NCBI RefSeq assembly: GCF_001761385.1
Contig: NZ_CP017476.1
Location: 4,329,501 to 4,393,500, forward strand
DNA length: 64,000 nt
Direction: 5' to 3'
Source of the DNA: Hydrogenophaga crassostreae
GTDB taxonomy: Bacteria > Pseudomonadota > Gammaproteobacteria > Burkholderiales > Burkholderiaceae_C
Part shown: positions 17,785 through 26,894 of the stretch, one piece after another
How positions within the stretch are numbered: the first letter of the stretch is position 1
Layout: each line of letters begins with the position of its first letter
Position numbers and translations under genes: made by a program
Notes under the pieces: generated by a model
Database searches by the model: none
What the model was told of the DNA's origin: nothing
Seen by the model: the letters and a program-made list of their open reading frames with translations, nothing else

Positions 17785-18678
17785 TCAGGCAGGTGCGGTG
17801 AAACGCTGCAAAGACGCGGCCATGGCGTCGAACACCGCCTTGACCCTCGGCACACCACGCAGGTTTTCGTGCATCACCACCCACACACCCATCTTGGCCA
17901 CGCACACCCCGGGCAAGACACGGCGCAGCCCGGCGTCCCGCGATGCCACCGGCACCTGGGCCACCGCAATGCCCAGACCGGCCCGCGCGGCGGCGAGCTG
18001 AGCGGCGTGGCTGTCGGTGCGCAGCGCCAGACGGCCCGCCTGGAAATCCAGCCCCATGGCTTCGGCCATCGCCAGGTCGCCGCGGCTGCGATCGGGGCCA
18101 ATGAGATCGTGTCGGGTCAGGTCGCTCAGTTGCAGGGGGATGCCCAGGCGCTCGAGGTAGCTTGGGCTGGCAAAGAACCCCAATTCCACCGTGCCGACCT
18201 TCTGCGCCAACAGGGCTTCCTGCCGCGGAGCGAAGGTGCGGATGGCCAGATCCACTTCCTGCGCCAGCAAATCCGCTGCCACATTGCTGAGCACCAGCTC
18301 TACAGAGATCGCCGGGTGTGCCAGGCGCAATGCCGCCAACATTGCGGGCAACACTTCGACACCCATGAACTCGGGCACGCTGAGCCGCACCGTGCCAGCC
18401 AAGGCCCCCGGCGCTGCCGAAGCTTCGCGCACGAAACGCTCTGAAGCCATGGCCATGGTGCGCGCCGGCTCGTGCAGCGCCCGCGCGCTGTCGGTCGGGG
18501 TCAGACCGTTCACCGACCGGGTGAACAGCACGGTGCCCAGCGCGGTCTCCAGCGCTTCGATGCGCGCCCGCACGGTCGGCTGCGTCACGCCCAGCTGTCG
18601 AGCGGCACCCGACAAACTGCCCGCATCCAGCACCGCCAGAAAGCAGCGCTGATCGTCCCATGACAACCTCTTGCTCAT
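17785..18678 (-). CDS. LysR family transcriptional regulator
   Basis: A 297-residue LysR protein. The N-terminal winged helix-turn-helix is SWDDQRCFLAVLDAGSLSGA, continuing ARQLGVTQPTVRARIEALE. An effector-binding domain of about 200 residues follows. The ATG at 18678 is chosen because it places the HTH at the usual distance; an ATG 14 codons upstream would extend into the operator region. It is divergent from an SDR gene with inverted repeats in between, the classic LysR layout, so it probably controls that gene. Confidence 0.9.
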   Translation of the reverse strand: MSKRLSWDDQRCFLAVLDAGSLSGAARQLGVTQPTVRARIEALETALGTVLFTRSVNGLTPTDSARALHEPARTMAMASERFVREASAAPGALAGTVRLSVPEFMGVEVLPAMLAALRLAHPAISVELVLSNVAADLLAQEVDLAIRTFAPRQEALLAQKVGTVELGFFASPSYLERLGIPLQLSDLTRHDLIGPDRSRGDLAMAEAMGLDFQAGRLALRTDSHAAQLAAARAGLGIAVAQVPVASRDAGLRRVLPGVCVAKMGVWVVMHENLRGVPRVKAVFDAMAASLQRFTAPA

Positions 18679-18706
18679 TGATTTTCTTTCAGCATCGGTA
18701 GGAATT

Positions 18707-18748
18707 ATGGCAATTTTCATTTAGGCCGCAAAGCCCTAAATTTGCCAT
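18707..18748. promoter_or_regulatory. Candidate LysR operator, nested inverted repeats
   Basis: In the 91-bp gap between the divergent LysR and SDR genes there are two inverted repeats: ATGGCAA (18707-18713) with TTGCCAT (18742-18748), and inside it TTTAGG (18720-18725) with CCTAAA (18735-18740). The inner one fits the T-N11-A style of LysR sites. The two centres differ by 2.5 bp. Confidence 0.6.
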
Positions 18749-18769
18749 TCATTCACTCAGGAGACCCGC

Positions 18770-19777
18770 ATGAACAACCATCAGACTGCCCTCGTTTTGG
18801 GTGCCACCGGCGGCATTGGCGGCGCCATCGCCGCAGCCTTGTTGCGCCACGGATGGCAAATCCGCGGCCTGGCGCGTGACGCTGCACAGGCACGGCGAAC
18901 CGCCCCCCAACAACTGGCCGGCATTCAGTGGATCGCTGGCAATGCCATGCAGCGTGATGCCGTGGTTCGCGCGGCGGATGGGGCGGCGGTCATCGTGCAT
19001 GCCGTGAACCCGCCGGGATACCGGGATTGGGACAAGTGTGTGCTGCCCATGATGGCGAATACCATCGCGGCGGCCCGCGCAGCGGGTGGCGCCCGGGTGG
19101 TGTTGCCCGGAACCATCTACAACTTCAACCCGTCGACCAGCGCCGTGGTCGACGGCGACACGGCGCAACTGCCCAGGAGCCGCAAAGGCATGGTTCGGGT
19201 GGCCATGGAACGGCAATTGTTGGGGGCGGCACCAGAAGTGCCTTCGCTGATCCTTCGCGCAGGCGACTTCTTCGGGCCAGGCGCCCGCTCCAGCTGGTTT
19301 GCCCAGGCCATGGTGAAACCCGGCCGGCCGTTGCGCCGCATCGTGAATCCCGCCCGTGGCAGCGGGCACAGCTGGGCCTACCTGCCGGACCTGGCTGAGG
19401 CTTTTGCCCGCTTGCTCGACGCACCTCAACGGCTGAGGGTGATCGAATGCCTGCAATTCGAAGGGCTGGTGGATACCCATGGCCATGCCCTCATCGACGC
19501 ACTGAACCGGTCAGCGGGTCGCACCCTCCCCGTTTTCCGCTTCCCATGGTGGTTGATGCAAGCACTGGCGCCATTTGGCGGCTTCCCCCGCGAGGCAGCC
19601 GACATCGCCAGCAGCTGGCAAAACCCCATGCGCCTGGACAACCGGCGCCTGGAAGAACTCATCGGTCCTGAGCCTCGCACGGCGCTGGACGAGGCGGTCC
19701 ACCAGACACTGGTCAACCTGGGATGTGTGCCGCAGTGCCAGGAGCGGGCACCTCTGGTCACCGCAATGATGCGGTGA
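18770..19777 (+). CDS. NAD(P)-dependent epimerase/dehydratase (extended SDR-like)
   Basis: A 335-residue Rossmann protein with the N-terminal nucleotide motif LGATGGIGGAIAAALL and an NADP-type Arg soon after (RGLAR). VNPPGYRDW and GTIYNFNP are typical of atypical SDRs related to NAD-dependent epimerases. The standard YxxxK is not evident, so it may be a nucleotide-sensing or non-canonical SDR. It starts after AGGAGA and is divergent from the LysR gene, which is probably its regulator. Confidence 0.8.
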   Translation: MNNHQTALVLGATGGIGGAIAAALLRHGWQIRGLARDAAQARRTAPQQLAGIQWIAGNAMQRDAVVRAADGAAVIVHAVNPPGYRDWDKCVLPMMANTIAAARAAGGARVVLPGTIYNFNPSTSAVVDGDTAQLPRSRKGMVRVAMERQLLGAAPEVPSLILRAGDFFGPGARSSWFAQAMVKPGRPLRRIVNPARGSGHSWAYLPDLAEAFARLLDAPQRLRVIECLQFEGLVDTHGHALIDALNRSAGRTLPVFRFPWWLMQALAPFGGFPREAADIASSWQNPMRLDNRRLEELIGPEPRTALDEAVHQTLVNLGCVPQCQERAPLVTAMMR

Positions 19778-19793
19778 CCAAGGGCAGCGGGCA

Positions 19794-20900
19794 TCAAGGC
19801 GCCGTCGAAGAGGCTGGAGCCACGGGCGACGTGGGCGCCTGCAAGGCGGTGTTGCCGGGCCGGTCCAGCAGCCGGTCGGCCAGCCCGCCGCCCACCCACA
19901 TGCCCCCCAGTGTCACCCATGCCGTGACGGCAAAGATGGAGCCCCCCGTCATGCCCGCCCCCACCGCGCAACCGCCGGCCAGCATGGAACCAAAGCCCAT
20001 CAACACCGCGCCGATGATGTAGCGCGGCATGGTGTAGGCACCGTTGAAGCCTTCGAGTTTCAAGTCACCGCCCACCAAAGCACCGAGAAACGAGCCCAAA
20101 AACACGCCCGGCATCAAGCCGAGGCCAAAACTCCAGGGCTCCCCTGGCTCGGCCAATACGCGCATCAACCAGTCGGCCGAGGGCCCACTGAAGGTCAAAC
20201 CCTGAATCTGCACCGGCTCAAACGAGTTCGCCATGACCTTGTAGCTCAGCGCCCAGGCCAGCGCCACCATGAGACCTGTACCCAATCCCCCGGCCCATTT
20301 CCAGAAGGACCAGCCACTGTAGTACGCAAAGAACAGCGCCGTGATCAACCAGACGAAAGCCAACACCAGACCATCCCAAGGCCCCGCGCCCAGTTGGGCC
20401 AACAGACTGCGCGAGGGCCCGCCATCGACCACCCACCAGCTCGAAATCACGCCGCGCAAGGGTGACAAAGCGCCGCCCAGCGAGGCCTGCGCGGTGACGG
20501 CAAAAACCAGACCTGAAAGCAGTGCCCGCAAATTGCCGTTGGCCGACAACACCAGCAAGCGGCTGGCGCAGCCCCGTGTCATCACCATGCCCGCACCAAA
20601 GATCAGCCCACCGATCAGGGCCCCCGACATGCTCCCCCGGGCCGACAACTGGCGCGCCGTGCTCACGTCGAGTTCACCCAGAATGATGAGCAACTGCACG
20701 CCCATGATGGCGGCGCCGAAAGACAGCAGCCACACGGTGAGTTTGTCGCCGAATTTGCCGTGCCAGAACTCGATCACCGCCGCACGCAGGCAAAAGCGCG
20801 AACGCTGGGCAAAAAAGCCAAAGCCCAGGCCCGCCACCAAACCGCACACGGCCAGCACCGTTGGCTCTCCCCACCGCTCGATCCAGGTGACCCAGTCCAT
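19794..20900 (-). CDS. YeeE/YedE family sulfur-compound transporter
   Basis: A 368-residue membrane protein with about nine hydrophobic helices. It contains the two conserved Cys segments of the YeeE/YedE (thiosulfate channel) family: TRGCASRLL and AGGCAVGAGMTGG. Family members import thiosulfate or other sulfur species. The ATG at 20900 is chosen because GGAG lies 6 bases upstream; an in-frame ATG five codons earlier lacks this. It is convergent with the SDR gene (16-bp gap). No TusA-like partner is adjacent. Confidence 0.85.
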   Translation of the reverse strand: MDWVTWIERWGEPTVLAVCGLVAGLGFGFFAQRSRFCLRAAVIEFWHGKFGDKLTVWLLSFGAAIMGVQLLIILGELDVSTARQLSARGSMSGALIGGLIFGAGMVMTRGCASRLLVLSANGNLRALLSGLVFAVTAQASLGGALSPLRGVISSWWVVDGGPSRSLLAQLGAGPWDGLVLAFVWLITALFFAYYSGWSFWKWAGGLGTGLMVALAWALSYKVMANSFEPVQIQGLTFSGPSADWLMRVLAEPGEPWSFGLGLMPGVFLGSFLGALVGGDLKLEGFNGAYTMPRYIIGAVLMGFGSMLAGGCAVGAGMTGGSIFAVTAWVTLGGMWVGGGLADRLLDRPGNTALQAPTSPVAPASSTAP

Positions 20901-21082
20901 AAACACTCCAACCATTGAAATATGCGCAATTAACCATGTTAAGACGGAAACACGGTTGGTGGTTTGATCCGGCGCAAGGTTCTGACCGTCGGCCAGAGCG
21001 GTTGGGAGACCGGTCTACCGAACCACTCCACAGCCAGGCCAAGTTCACAATATGCCCTTTTTTTGGGCAGCCACCAAATGGG

Positions 21083-21826
21083 CTATCGGCGCCGAAAGGG
21101 CGTCTGGTACAGCCAGACCGGTTTGCCGGCCACGGTTTCCAGCCGTGCGCTCGGTTTGAATGTCACGGCTTCAAACTCCAGGCTCACCAGCCACCGGCCT
21201 GCGGCCAGTTCATTGCCAGCTTTCTCCATCGCCCGCGCCATGCTTTCAGGCCGCTGAAACAGGTACACCAGGTCGTAGCCCGACCAATCGGCCACCCAGA
21301 TATCGGCCCGCTTTACCCGTGCGAACCGGCAGCGCAACGCACACAGCACAGTCAGAGGCCAACTCCATTCCATGCCATGAATCTGGGCATCGGGGTAGGC
21401 GCGTCGAAGCGCCATCAACCCCGCCCCCAAGCCGCACCCCGCATCGACCACCTTGGAACCAGGAGGCAATGGCGCGCTCGCAGCCAAGCCATCCAGTGCC
21501 GCGCTCGGCGTCGGAAACAAGGGCGCATCACGCCAAGTGTTGAGGGGATAGAGCAGCAGCAGCAGGGCCAATGGCAGCAGCCAGGCCCAGGCCGGCAAGC
21601 CTGTCGCGGCGCCGCTGGCCACCAGCGAAAGCGGAAATCCGGCCACCATGAACACACGGCGCCAGGGCGTTCGCCCCGTCCATGCGGGCAAGCCTGAAAC
21701 CAGCAACGCCGCCACAAAGGCGGCAACACCACCCGCTCCGACCTGCCCCAGTCCGAGGTAAATGCCCCAGGCGAGCGCCCAGGTCAACAAAGCGGGAATC
21801 GGCCAAATCAACGACATGGCCGCCAT
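21083..21826 (-). CDS. Membrane-anchored class I SAM methyltransferase
   Basis: A protein of about 247 residues with three to four hydrophobic helices in its first 95 residues and a C-terminal Rossmann methyltransferase domain. SAM motif I is VVDAGCGLGAGLMAL, followed by DAQIHGMEWSWPL as the acidic ribose-binding loop. Such membrane-plus-methyltransferase proteins recur in Comamonadaceae; the substrate is unknown. The start is uncertain: ATG at 21826 or 21817 both suit the first helix, and neither has a good ribosome-binding site. Confidence 0.7.
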   Translation of the reverse strand: MAAMSLIWPIPALLTWALAWGIYLGLGQVGAGGVAAFVAALLVSGLPAWTGRTPWRRVFMVAGFPLSLVASGAATGLPAWAWLLPLALLLLLYPLNTWRDAPLFPTPSAALDGLAASAPLPPGSKVVDAGCGLGAGLMALRRAYPDAQIHGMEWSWPLTVLCALRCRFARVKRADIWVADWSGYDLVYLFQRPESMARAMEKAGNELAAGRWLVSLEFEAVTFKPSARLETVAGKPVWLYQTPFRRR

Positions 21827-21886
21827 TGTGGCTCGAACGGCACTGGTTCGATGGTCCAAACTGACCCACCTTGACAGGCCAGAAAG

Positions 21887-21917
21887 AATGCCTGCGGCGT
21901 CTCCAGCCGCAGGCATT
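21887..21917 (-). terminator. Terminator after the aldehyde dehydrogenase gene
   Basis: A perfect 12-bp inverted repeat (AATGCCTGCGGC and GCCGCAGGCATT) with a 7-base loop. On the minus strand it is followed by CTTTCT. It lies 29 bp beyond the dehydrogenase stop. The T-run is short, so efficiency may be partial. Confidence 0.75.
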
Positions 21918-21945
21918 TGTTCAGCGCTTTTTCAGCGCATCACAT

Positions 21946-23382
21946 TCAGGCGGCCACAGGCGAATGACCCAGCACCGCCTTGGTTTCCAGGAATTCGCCA
22001 AATGCCATATCGCCCCACTCGCGCCCGTTGCCCGATTGCTTGAAGCCACCGAAGGGCGCCATCATGTCAACGGCGGCACTGTTGAGGTTCACCTGGCCTG
22101 CGCGCAAGCGGTTGGCCACGCTGTGCAAGGTCGCAGTATCGGTGCCCGACACATAGGCTGCCAGACCATACGGCGTGTCGTTGGCGATGGCGATGGCTTC
22201 GTCCAGCGTGTCGTAATCGATGATCACCAGCACCGGGCCGAAGATTTCTTCGCGGGCCACCGTCATCTGGTTGGTCACATCGGCCAACACCGTCGGCTTG
22301 ACGAAGTAGCCTTTGTCCAGACCATCAGGCCGGCCAACGCCACCGGCCACCAGCGTGGCGCCTTCGTCCAGACCCTTCTGGATCAAGGCTTGAATCTTGG
22401 TCCACTGCGCCTTGGACACCACAGGCCCGATCACGGCGCCACTGTCAGGCGCGCCAACCGTCGTCTTCTCGGCTGCGGCTTTGGCTGCCGCCAGGGCTTC
22501 GGCCTTGCGGGCCTTGGGCACCAGCATGCGCGTAGGCGCGTTGCAGGACTGGCCAGAGTTGTTCATCACGGCACGAATGCCACCGGTCACGGCTTTGGCG
22601 ATATCGGCGTCGGGCAAGATGATATTGGGCGACTTGCCACCCAGTTCCTGGTGCACCCGCTTGACCGTGGGTGCCGCAGCCTGCGCCACCAGAATGCCCG
22701 CACGGGTGGAGCCGGTGAACGACACCAGTTCGATATCGGGGTGGCTGGCAATGGCCGAACCCACGCCTGGGCCGTCGCCGTTGATCATGTTGAACACACC
22801 GGCAGGCACGCCCGCTGCGTCCATCACCTCGGCCAGAATCTGCGCCGACAACGGCGCCATTTCTGACGGCTTGAGCACCATGGTGCAGCCCGTGGCCAGC
22901 GCAGGAGCCACCTTGCACATCACCTGGTTCGTCGGCCAGTTCCATGGCGTGATGAAACCACACACGCCAATCGCTTCTTTGCGCAGCAACGTGGTGCCGC
23001 GCTGCTCTTCAAAGGCGTAGTTCTTCAGCACCGCCAGGGCGGTTTTTAAATGCCCCACGCCGATGCCGGCCTGCGCTGTTTTGGCCAGACCGGCGGGGGC
23101 GCCCATTTCGGTCGAGATTGCGGCAGCGATGTCGGCAAAGCGCTTCATGTACTCCTCGATCACGCGCTCGAGCAAAGCGGCGCGCTCGGCCACGGTTGTT
23201 TGCGAGAAGGCCGGGAACGCAGCCTGGGCCGCCTTCACGGCAAGGTCCACATCGGCAGCCGAGCCCAGGGCAATGCGCGCCGCAACAGCCTCGGTCGACG
23301 GGTCAATCACATCATGGGGACGCAGTGTCTCCTGTGGCTCCACCCAGGCGCCGTTGATATAAAACTTGAATAGCTCTTGCAT
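21946..23382 (-). CDS. Aldehyde dehydrogenase family protein
   Basis: A 478-residue NAD(P)-dependent aldehyde dehydrogenase. The catalytic Glu is in HQELGGKSPNIIL and the catalytic Cys in NSGQSCNAPTRML. The oxyanion Asn is in TPWNWPTNQ and the cofactor motif is FTGSTRAG. The conserved N-terminus FKFYINGAWVEPQ fixes the ATG at 23382. The closest recognisable group is the broad ALDH family related to betaine/aminobutyraldehyde dehydrogenases; the substrate is not assigned. It is divergent from a TSUP transporter. Confidence 0.92.
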   Translation of the reverse strand: MQELFKFYINGAWVEPQETLRPHDVIDPSTEAVAARIALGSAADVDLAVKAAQAAFPAFSQTTVAERAALLERVIEEYMKRFADIAAAISTEMGAPAGLAKTAQAGIGVGHLKTALAVLKNYAFEEQRGTTLLRKEAIGVCGFITPWNWPTNQVMCKVAPALATGCTMVLKPSEMAPLSAQILAEVMDAAGVPAGVFNMINGDGPGVGSAIASHPDIELVSFTGSTRAGILVAQAAAPTVKRVHQELGGKSPNIILPDADIAKAVTGGIRAVMNNSGQSCNAPTRMLVPKARKAEALAAAKAAAEKTTVGAPDSGAVIGPVVSKAQWTKIQALIQKGLDEGATLVAGGVGRPDGLDKGYFVKPTVLADVTNQMTVAREEIFGPVLVIIDYDTLDEAIAIANDTPYGLAAYVSGTDTATLHSVANRLRAGQVNLNSAAVDMMAPFGGFKQSGNGREWGDMAFGEFLETKAVLGHSPVAA

Positions 23383-23667
23383 GGTGTTGTCTCGTTGGTG
23401 GGGTTGAAACTCGGGCGTGTGGCCTGCGCATGATTTGCAAGGCAGGCTGACCCTTGCGAGCATCCTAACAACAACCGCTTTGAAGTGGCGTCGCCTGCGT
23501 GCATGCCATGTGCCCCGCCGGGTCTGGCCATTCGTCTGCTGCGGCTTTTGCTGAGCCGGCAGGCACAGCAAAAGGTACGGCGTGCAAGTACCATCCTCGC
23601 GTCCCAGGCCCGTACCGGAGCCGGCCACCGAGCGCCCGAGCCCAAGCTTTTTCGCAAAACCACCACC
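23383..23667. other. 285-bp divergent intergenic region
   Basis: This lies between the aldehyde dehydrogenase and TSUP genes and must contain both promoters. I see no clear operator, hairpin or small gene in it. Confidence 0.5.
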
Positions 23668-24432
23668 ATGTTCCTGCTGGACACCTTCTCGGTCACCCAA
23701 CTCGCCACCATCGCCGCCGCGTACTTCATTGCGGCACTGGTCAAGGGCGTGACCGGTCTTGGCTATTCTTCCACCTGTCTGCCGATTCTGACGCTGGCGT
23801 TCGGCTTGAAAGATGCGCTGCCACTGGTGTTGATTCCGTCGGTTGCGTCGAACCTGGTGGTGATGATGAGCACGGGCGGTTTCAGCGCCAGCCTGCGGCG
23901 CTTCTGGCCGATGGTTCTGTCGGCGGCTGTCTCGGTGTTTGCAGGCCTCTGGTTGCTGACGCAAATCAGGAGTGAAAGTGCTGCCGCCGTGCTCGGCGCC
24001 GTTCTGCTGCTCTACGTGATCTTCGCCCTTTCAAATGCCCGCTTCCGGTTGACCGAGGCCCGAACCCGCCAATTCGAACCGGCCATCGGCGCCGCAACCG
24101 GCTTCATCAACGGATTGACCGGTTCGCAGGTCATGCCCTTGATTCCCTATCTGCTGTCGCTCGATCTGGCACGTGAGCGTTTCATTCACGCCAGCAACCA
24201 GTCGTTCACGCTGTCGAGCGCTGCGATGTTCGTCGGCCTCGGCTTGGCAGGTCTGATGACGGTGCAGGTGGTTGCCGTGTCCGTCTGCGGCCTGGTGCTG
24301 GTGGCGCTCGGCGTGCGCATTGGACAGCGCATCAGCCGGCTTCTGGCGCCGGAGGCTTTCCGAACGGCGGTGCTGATCGTCCTGGCAGCACTCGGGCTAG
24401 GCCTGATCTTTCGGGCCGTCGGTTGGCTCTAA
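23668..24432 (+). CDS. TSUP family transporter (TauE/SafE-like)
   Basis: A 254-residue membrane protein with about eight helices. The two family repeats are visible: GVTGLGYSSTCLPIL in the first half and FINGLTGSQVMPLIPYLL in the second. TSUP proteins move sulfite, sulfoacetate, taurine-derived anions or other organic anions. The ATG at 23668 is chosen because it starts just before helix 1. The divergent aldehyde dehydrogenase may share its regulation. Confidence 0.87.
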   Translation: MFLLDTFSVTQLATIAAAYFIAALVKGVTGLGYSSTCLPILTLAFGLKDALPLVLIPSVASNLVVMMSTGGFSASLRRFWPMVLSAAVSVFAGLWLLTQIRSESAAAVLGAVLLLYVIFALSNARFRLTEARTRQFEPAIGAATGFINGLTGSQVMPLIPYLLSLDLARERFIHASNQSFTLSSAAMFVGLGLAGLMTVQVVAVSVCGLVLVALGVRIGQRISRLLAPEAFRTAVLIVLAALGLGLIFRAVGWL

Positions 24433-24471
24433 GGCGCAGCGCACGCCGTTCGACGGCGCTATGAAACACCC

Positions 24472-24804
24472 TCAAACCTGCCGCTCCCCTTCCAGCGTCG
24501 CGTCGCACCCCACACCCGCCGCAATCCAGCGCCTTGCCAGGCGCCTCAACACCGGTGCCACCCAACGCCAGCGCCGACCCAATACACCCTCGGCATCGGT
24601 GAGCACACCGCAGCGGTAGAGGGCATCGGCGTCAGACCACCGCAGCGCATCGCAAGCGCCCGAGCGTTTGCGCGAAATCACCTGTCCCAGCGGGCAGGGC
24701 TCGGCCAGGCAACAGAGACCGCAGCCGTTGCAAGGCGCACCCAGCGGGGGCTTGGCTGGCGCCTCGGGGTGAATGTGGATGACCTGGTGCTGCGACGGGT
24801 GCAT
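24472..24804 (-). CDS. Small cysteine-cluster protein (YkgJ-like)
   Basis: A 110-residue protein with a CNGCGLCC cluster followed by CPLGQ, and two later Cys (GACDALRW, YRCGVL). The pattern resembles YkgJ/Fe-S or zinc cluster proteins (CxxCxxCC). It has no signal peptide, so it is cytoplasmic. The function is unknown. It follows the ankyrin protein gene by 62 bp on the same strand and may share its transcript. Confidence 0.7.
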   Translation of the reverse strand: MHPSQHQVIHIHPEAPAKPPLGAPCNGCGLCCLAEPCPLGQVISRKRSGACDALRWSDADALYRCGVLTDAEGVLGRRWRWVAPVLRRLARRWIAAGVGCDATLEGERQV

Positions 24805-24866
24805 GGCAGCTGCTCTTCAAAAAGCGCGCGCAAGGCGGTGCACGCGGCACCATGGCGCCCACCCAC

Positions 24867-26894
24867 TCAAGTGGGACATACCAGTCCCTGGATGGCAGCC
24901 GACCGGCGAAAGAACTTGGCCCATCCGCAGGCGTTTTCACCCTGGTCATCGGCAATATCCGCGTCGGCGCCCGCTGCCAACATGGCTTCAATCGTGGCTT
25001 GTGGCGCAAACTGGAGCGCGGTGTGAAACGCGGTTTGCTGCCGATAGACCGCGGTCTTTTCGTTGACGTCGCCTCCGGCGGCCACCAGCACGGCCATGCT
25101 GTCGGTTGCGCCTTCAAAGGCTGCGATGTGCATCACGGTCCAGCCATTCAGGTGCTTGTTGTGCAGCAATGCTCCAGCCCCCAGCAACTGGGCGACGGCG
25201 GGCGCGGCATCGTACCGAAGGGCCTGGGTGAGCGGTGTCACGATCTGCTGCTGACCACTCTCTGCCAGGTGGTTGACATTGGCCCCGGCCGCCAACAACC
25301 TGTTCACCGTTTCAGATTGATTGCCGGCCGCTGCCAAACCCAGAGCGGAATGGCTCGGGCGGCTCGGGTGTGTGGCATTGGCCCGGGCTCCCGCCGCCAG
25401 CAACAAAGGAACGGACCCGGTGTTGAAGTTCAGAATGGCCTCGATCAACAATTTGTCCAGCGCACCTTGAGCGAGAGGCGCAGCGCCATTCAACAACACC
25501 GCCAGTCGGGTGTTGCAACTGGCCTTGACCGCCTCCAGCGCGGTGGCCAGGCGTTCGCACGGCAGCTCCGAAGCCTTGGTGGCGTTGGCCAGCGCCGTTT
25601 GCAAGGCCAGATGGTTGCCATGGGAGGGGTAGACCCAGCTGGGGCCCGCCTTGCCCGTTTCGGGATCGATACGCTTTGACTGCACCACCAGTTTGAGCCG
25701 CACATTCCCCGCAGGCAGCGCCTCTGGCAGCTTCAGTACCCACTCTCCCTCGCCGCGCACCGCCCGGTGAACTTCGCCCAGATTCACCGCCCAGGGCAGG
25801 TTTTCGCTCTGGGCCAAGGTGCGAAAACCGCCACCTGCGTCCTGGCTCAGGAGCAACCCCACAGCCGTGATCTGGCAATCGTTCGTCCCCTTGCAAGCGC
25901 TCACGGGCATGAGCTGCAACCGCTGAATGCGCACCCGCAGCGTGCCCTGCTCGAGTTGCGCCGTGGCCTGCAGATGGGCGCGGTAGCGCCAGTCGTCGAT
26001 GAGCCAGTTGCTGATGGTGATGGGAAACGCAGAAGCGTCCACCTGTGCATTGAACCCCTCGTCACTGGGCGGCGCCACTTGTGGCCATTGCTGTGTCACA
26101 TAGCGACCAATGGCTGGCATCTCGCGCAGAATCGGTTTCGCAAAATCCCAGACAAACCAGGCAAAGAGCACCCAGGCCAGCAGCTGCACCCCCCTGCGCA
26201 CCCAAGCGAGCCGGACATGCTGACCGGGTTGTGCCAGGTGGGTATCAACGGGCTCACGGGGACTCTCGACACGGGCCGCCCCCCAAGCCCGCTCCTCGCT
26301 GTGAAATGTGAGCTCACTGGCGGTACCCGGGCGGGTCTGGATATCAAAACGCCAGCTGAGGTTGTCCCCTTTGAGTACCAGAGCAGCTCGAAAGTCTTTG
26401 TCTTGTGTGCTGGGCAGATCGGCCGGCAGGCTGAATTCAACCTTCACGTCCTGGACGACGATCTCGCCAGCGACCATCGAGGGCACGGTACTGGCAGGGA
26501 AGCTGCCCTCCCACACCCGCCCGAATCCGCTTTGCAGCCCTTTGGCGGTGTCGAGCACCACATCCAGCGTCCAGATTCGCAAAGCCAGCGGTTTGCGCAA
26601 GGTGAAGTACGCAGTGGTCGGCACACCGTGGGGCACGGGATCCTGCTCCAGCGTCAGGCTCACACCGCCGCCCCGCAGGCGATCTCGCCACAGCACGACG
26701 CTGCCCCACGCCACCAGCAGGCCAACCACCACAAACAGCGCCTTGAACCAGGCCGGTGCGCCCTGATCGGGCACCAGCAACCCCCAGACCATTGCGTTCC
26801 AGGCCAGAGTGATCAATGTCAACAGGCCGGCCGATGCGCCGGATCGGGTGCTGCGTTGCGATGGTTTCAAAGCCAAAAGGTCATCCTCCTTCAA
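24867..26894 (-). CDS. Ankyrin-repeat membrane protein
   Basis: A 675-residue protein. Two N-terminal transmembrane helices (about residues 20-70) are followed by a beta-rich domain, then a third helix near residues 230-250. An exported or cytosolic middle domain comes next, with a CKGTNDC Cys pair. The C-terminal 200 residues hold about five ankyrin repeats (such as SALGLAAAGNQSETVNRLLA and WTVMHIAAFEGATDSMAVLV). The start overlaps the stop of the tandem uvrA gene (ATGA), so the two are translationally coupled. The function is unknown; repeats suggest protein binding. Confidence 0.8.
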   Translation of the reverse strand: MKEDDLLALKPSQRSTRSGASAGLLTLITLAWNAMVWGLLVPDQGAPAWFKALFVVVGLLVAWGSVVLWRDRLRGGGVSLTLEQDPVPHGVPTTAYFTLRKPLALRIWTLDVVLDTAKGLQSGFGRVWEGSFPASTVPSMVAGEIVVQDVKVEFSLPADLPSTQDKDFRAALVLKGDNLSWRFDIQTRPGTASELTFHSEERAWGAARVESPREPVDTHLAQPGQHVRLAWVRRGVQLLAWVLFAWFVWDFAKPILREMPAIGRYVTQQWPQVAPPSDEGFNAQVDASAFPITISNWLIDDWRYRAHLQATAQLEQGTLRVRIQRLQLMPVSACKGTNDCQITAVGLLLSQDAGGGFRTLAQSENLPWAVNLGEVHRAVRGEGEWVLKLPEALPAGNVRLKLVVQSKRIDPETGKAGPSWVYPSHGNHLALQTALANATKASELPCERLATALEAVKASCNTRLAVLLNGAAPLAQGALDKLLIEAILNFNTGSVPLLLAAGARANATHPSRPSHSALGLAAAGNQSETVNRLLAAGANVNHLAESGQQQIVTPLTQALRYDAAPAVAQLLGAGALLHNKHLNGWTVMHIAAFEGATDSMAVLVAAGGDVNEKTAVYRQQTAFHTALQFAPQATIEAMLAAGADADIADDQGENACGWAKFFRRSAAIQGLVCPT

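Noticed and set aside
17785..18678. LysR gene as the PhcA regulator of the phc system
   Set aside because: It is 20 kb away, divergent from an SDR gene with its own operator, and its sequence does not resemble PhcA/HexA in the segments I can judge.
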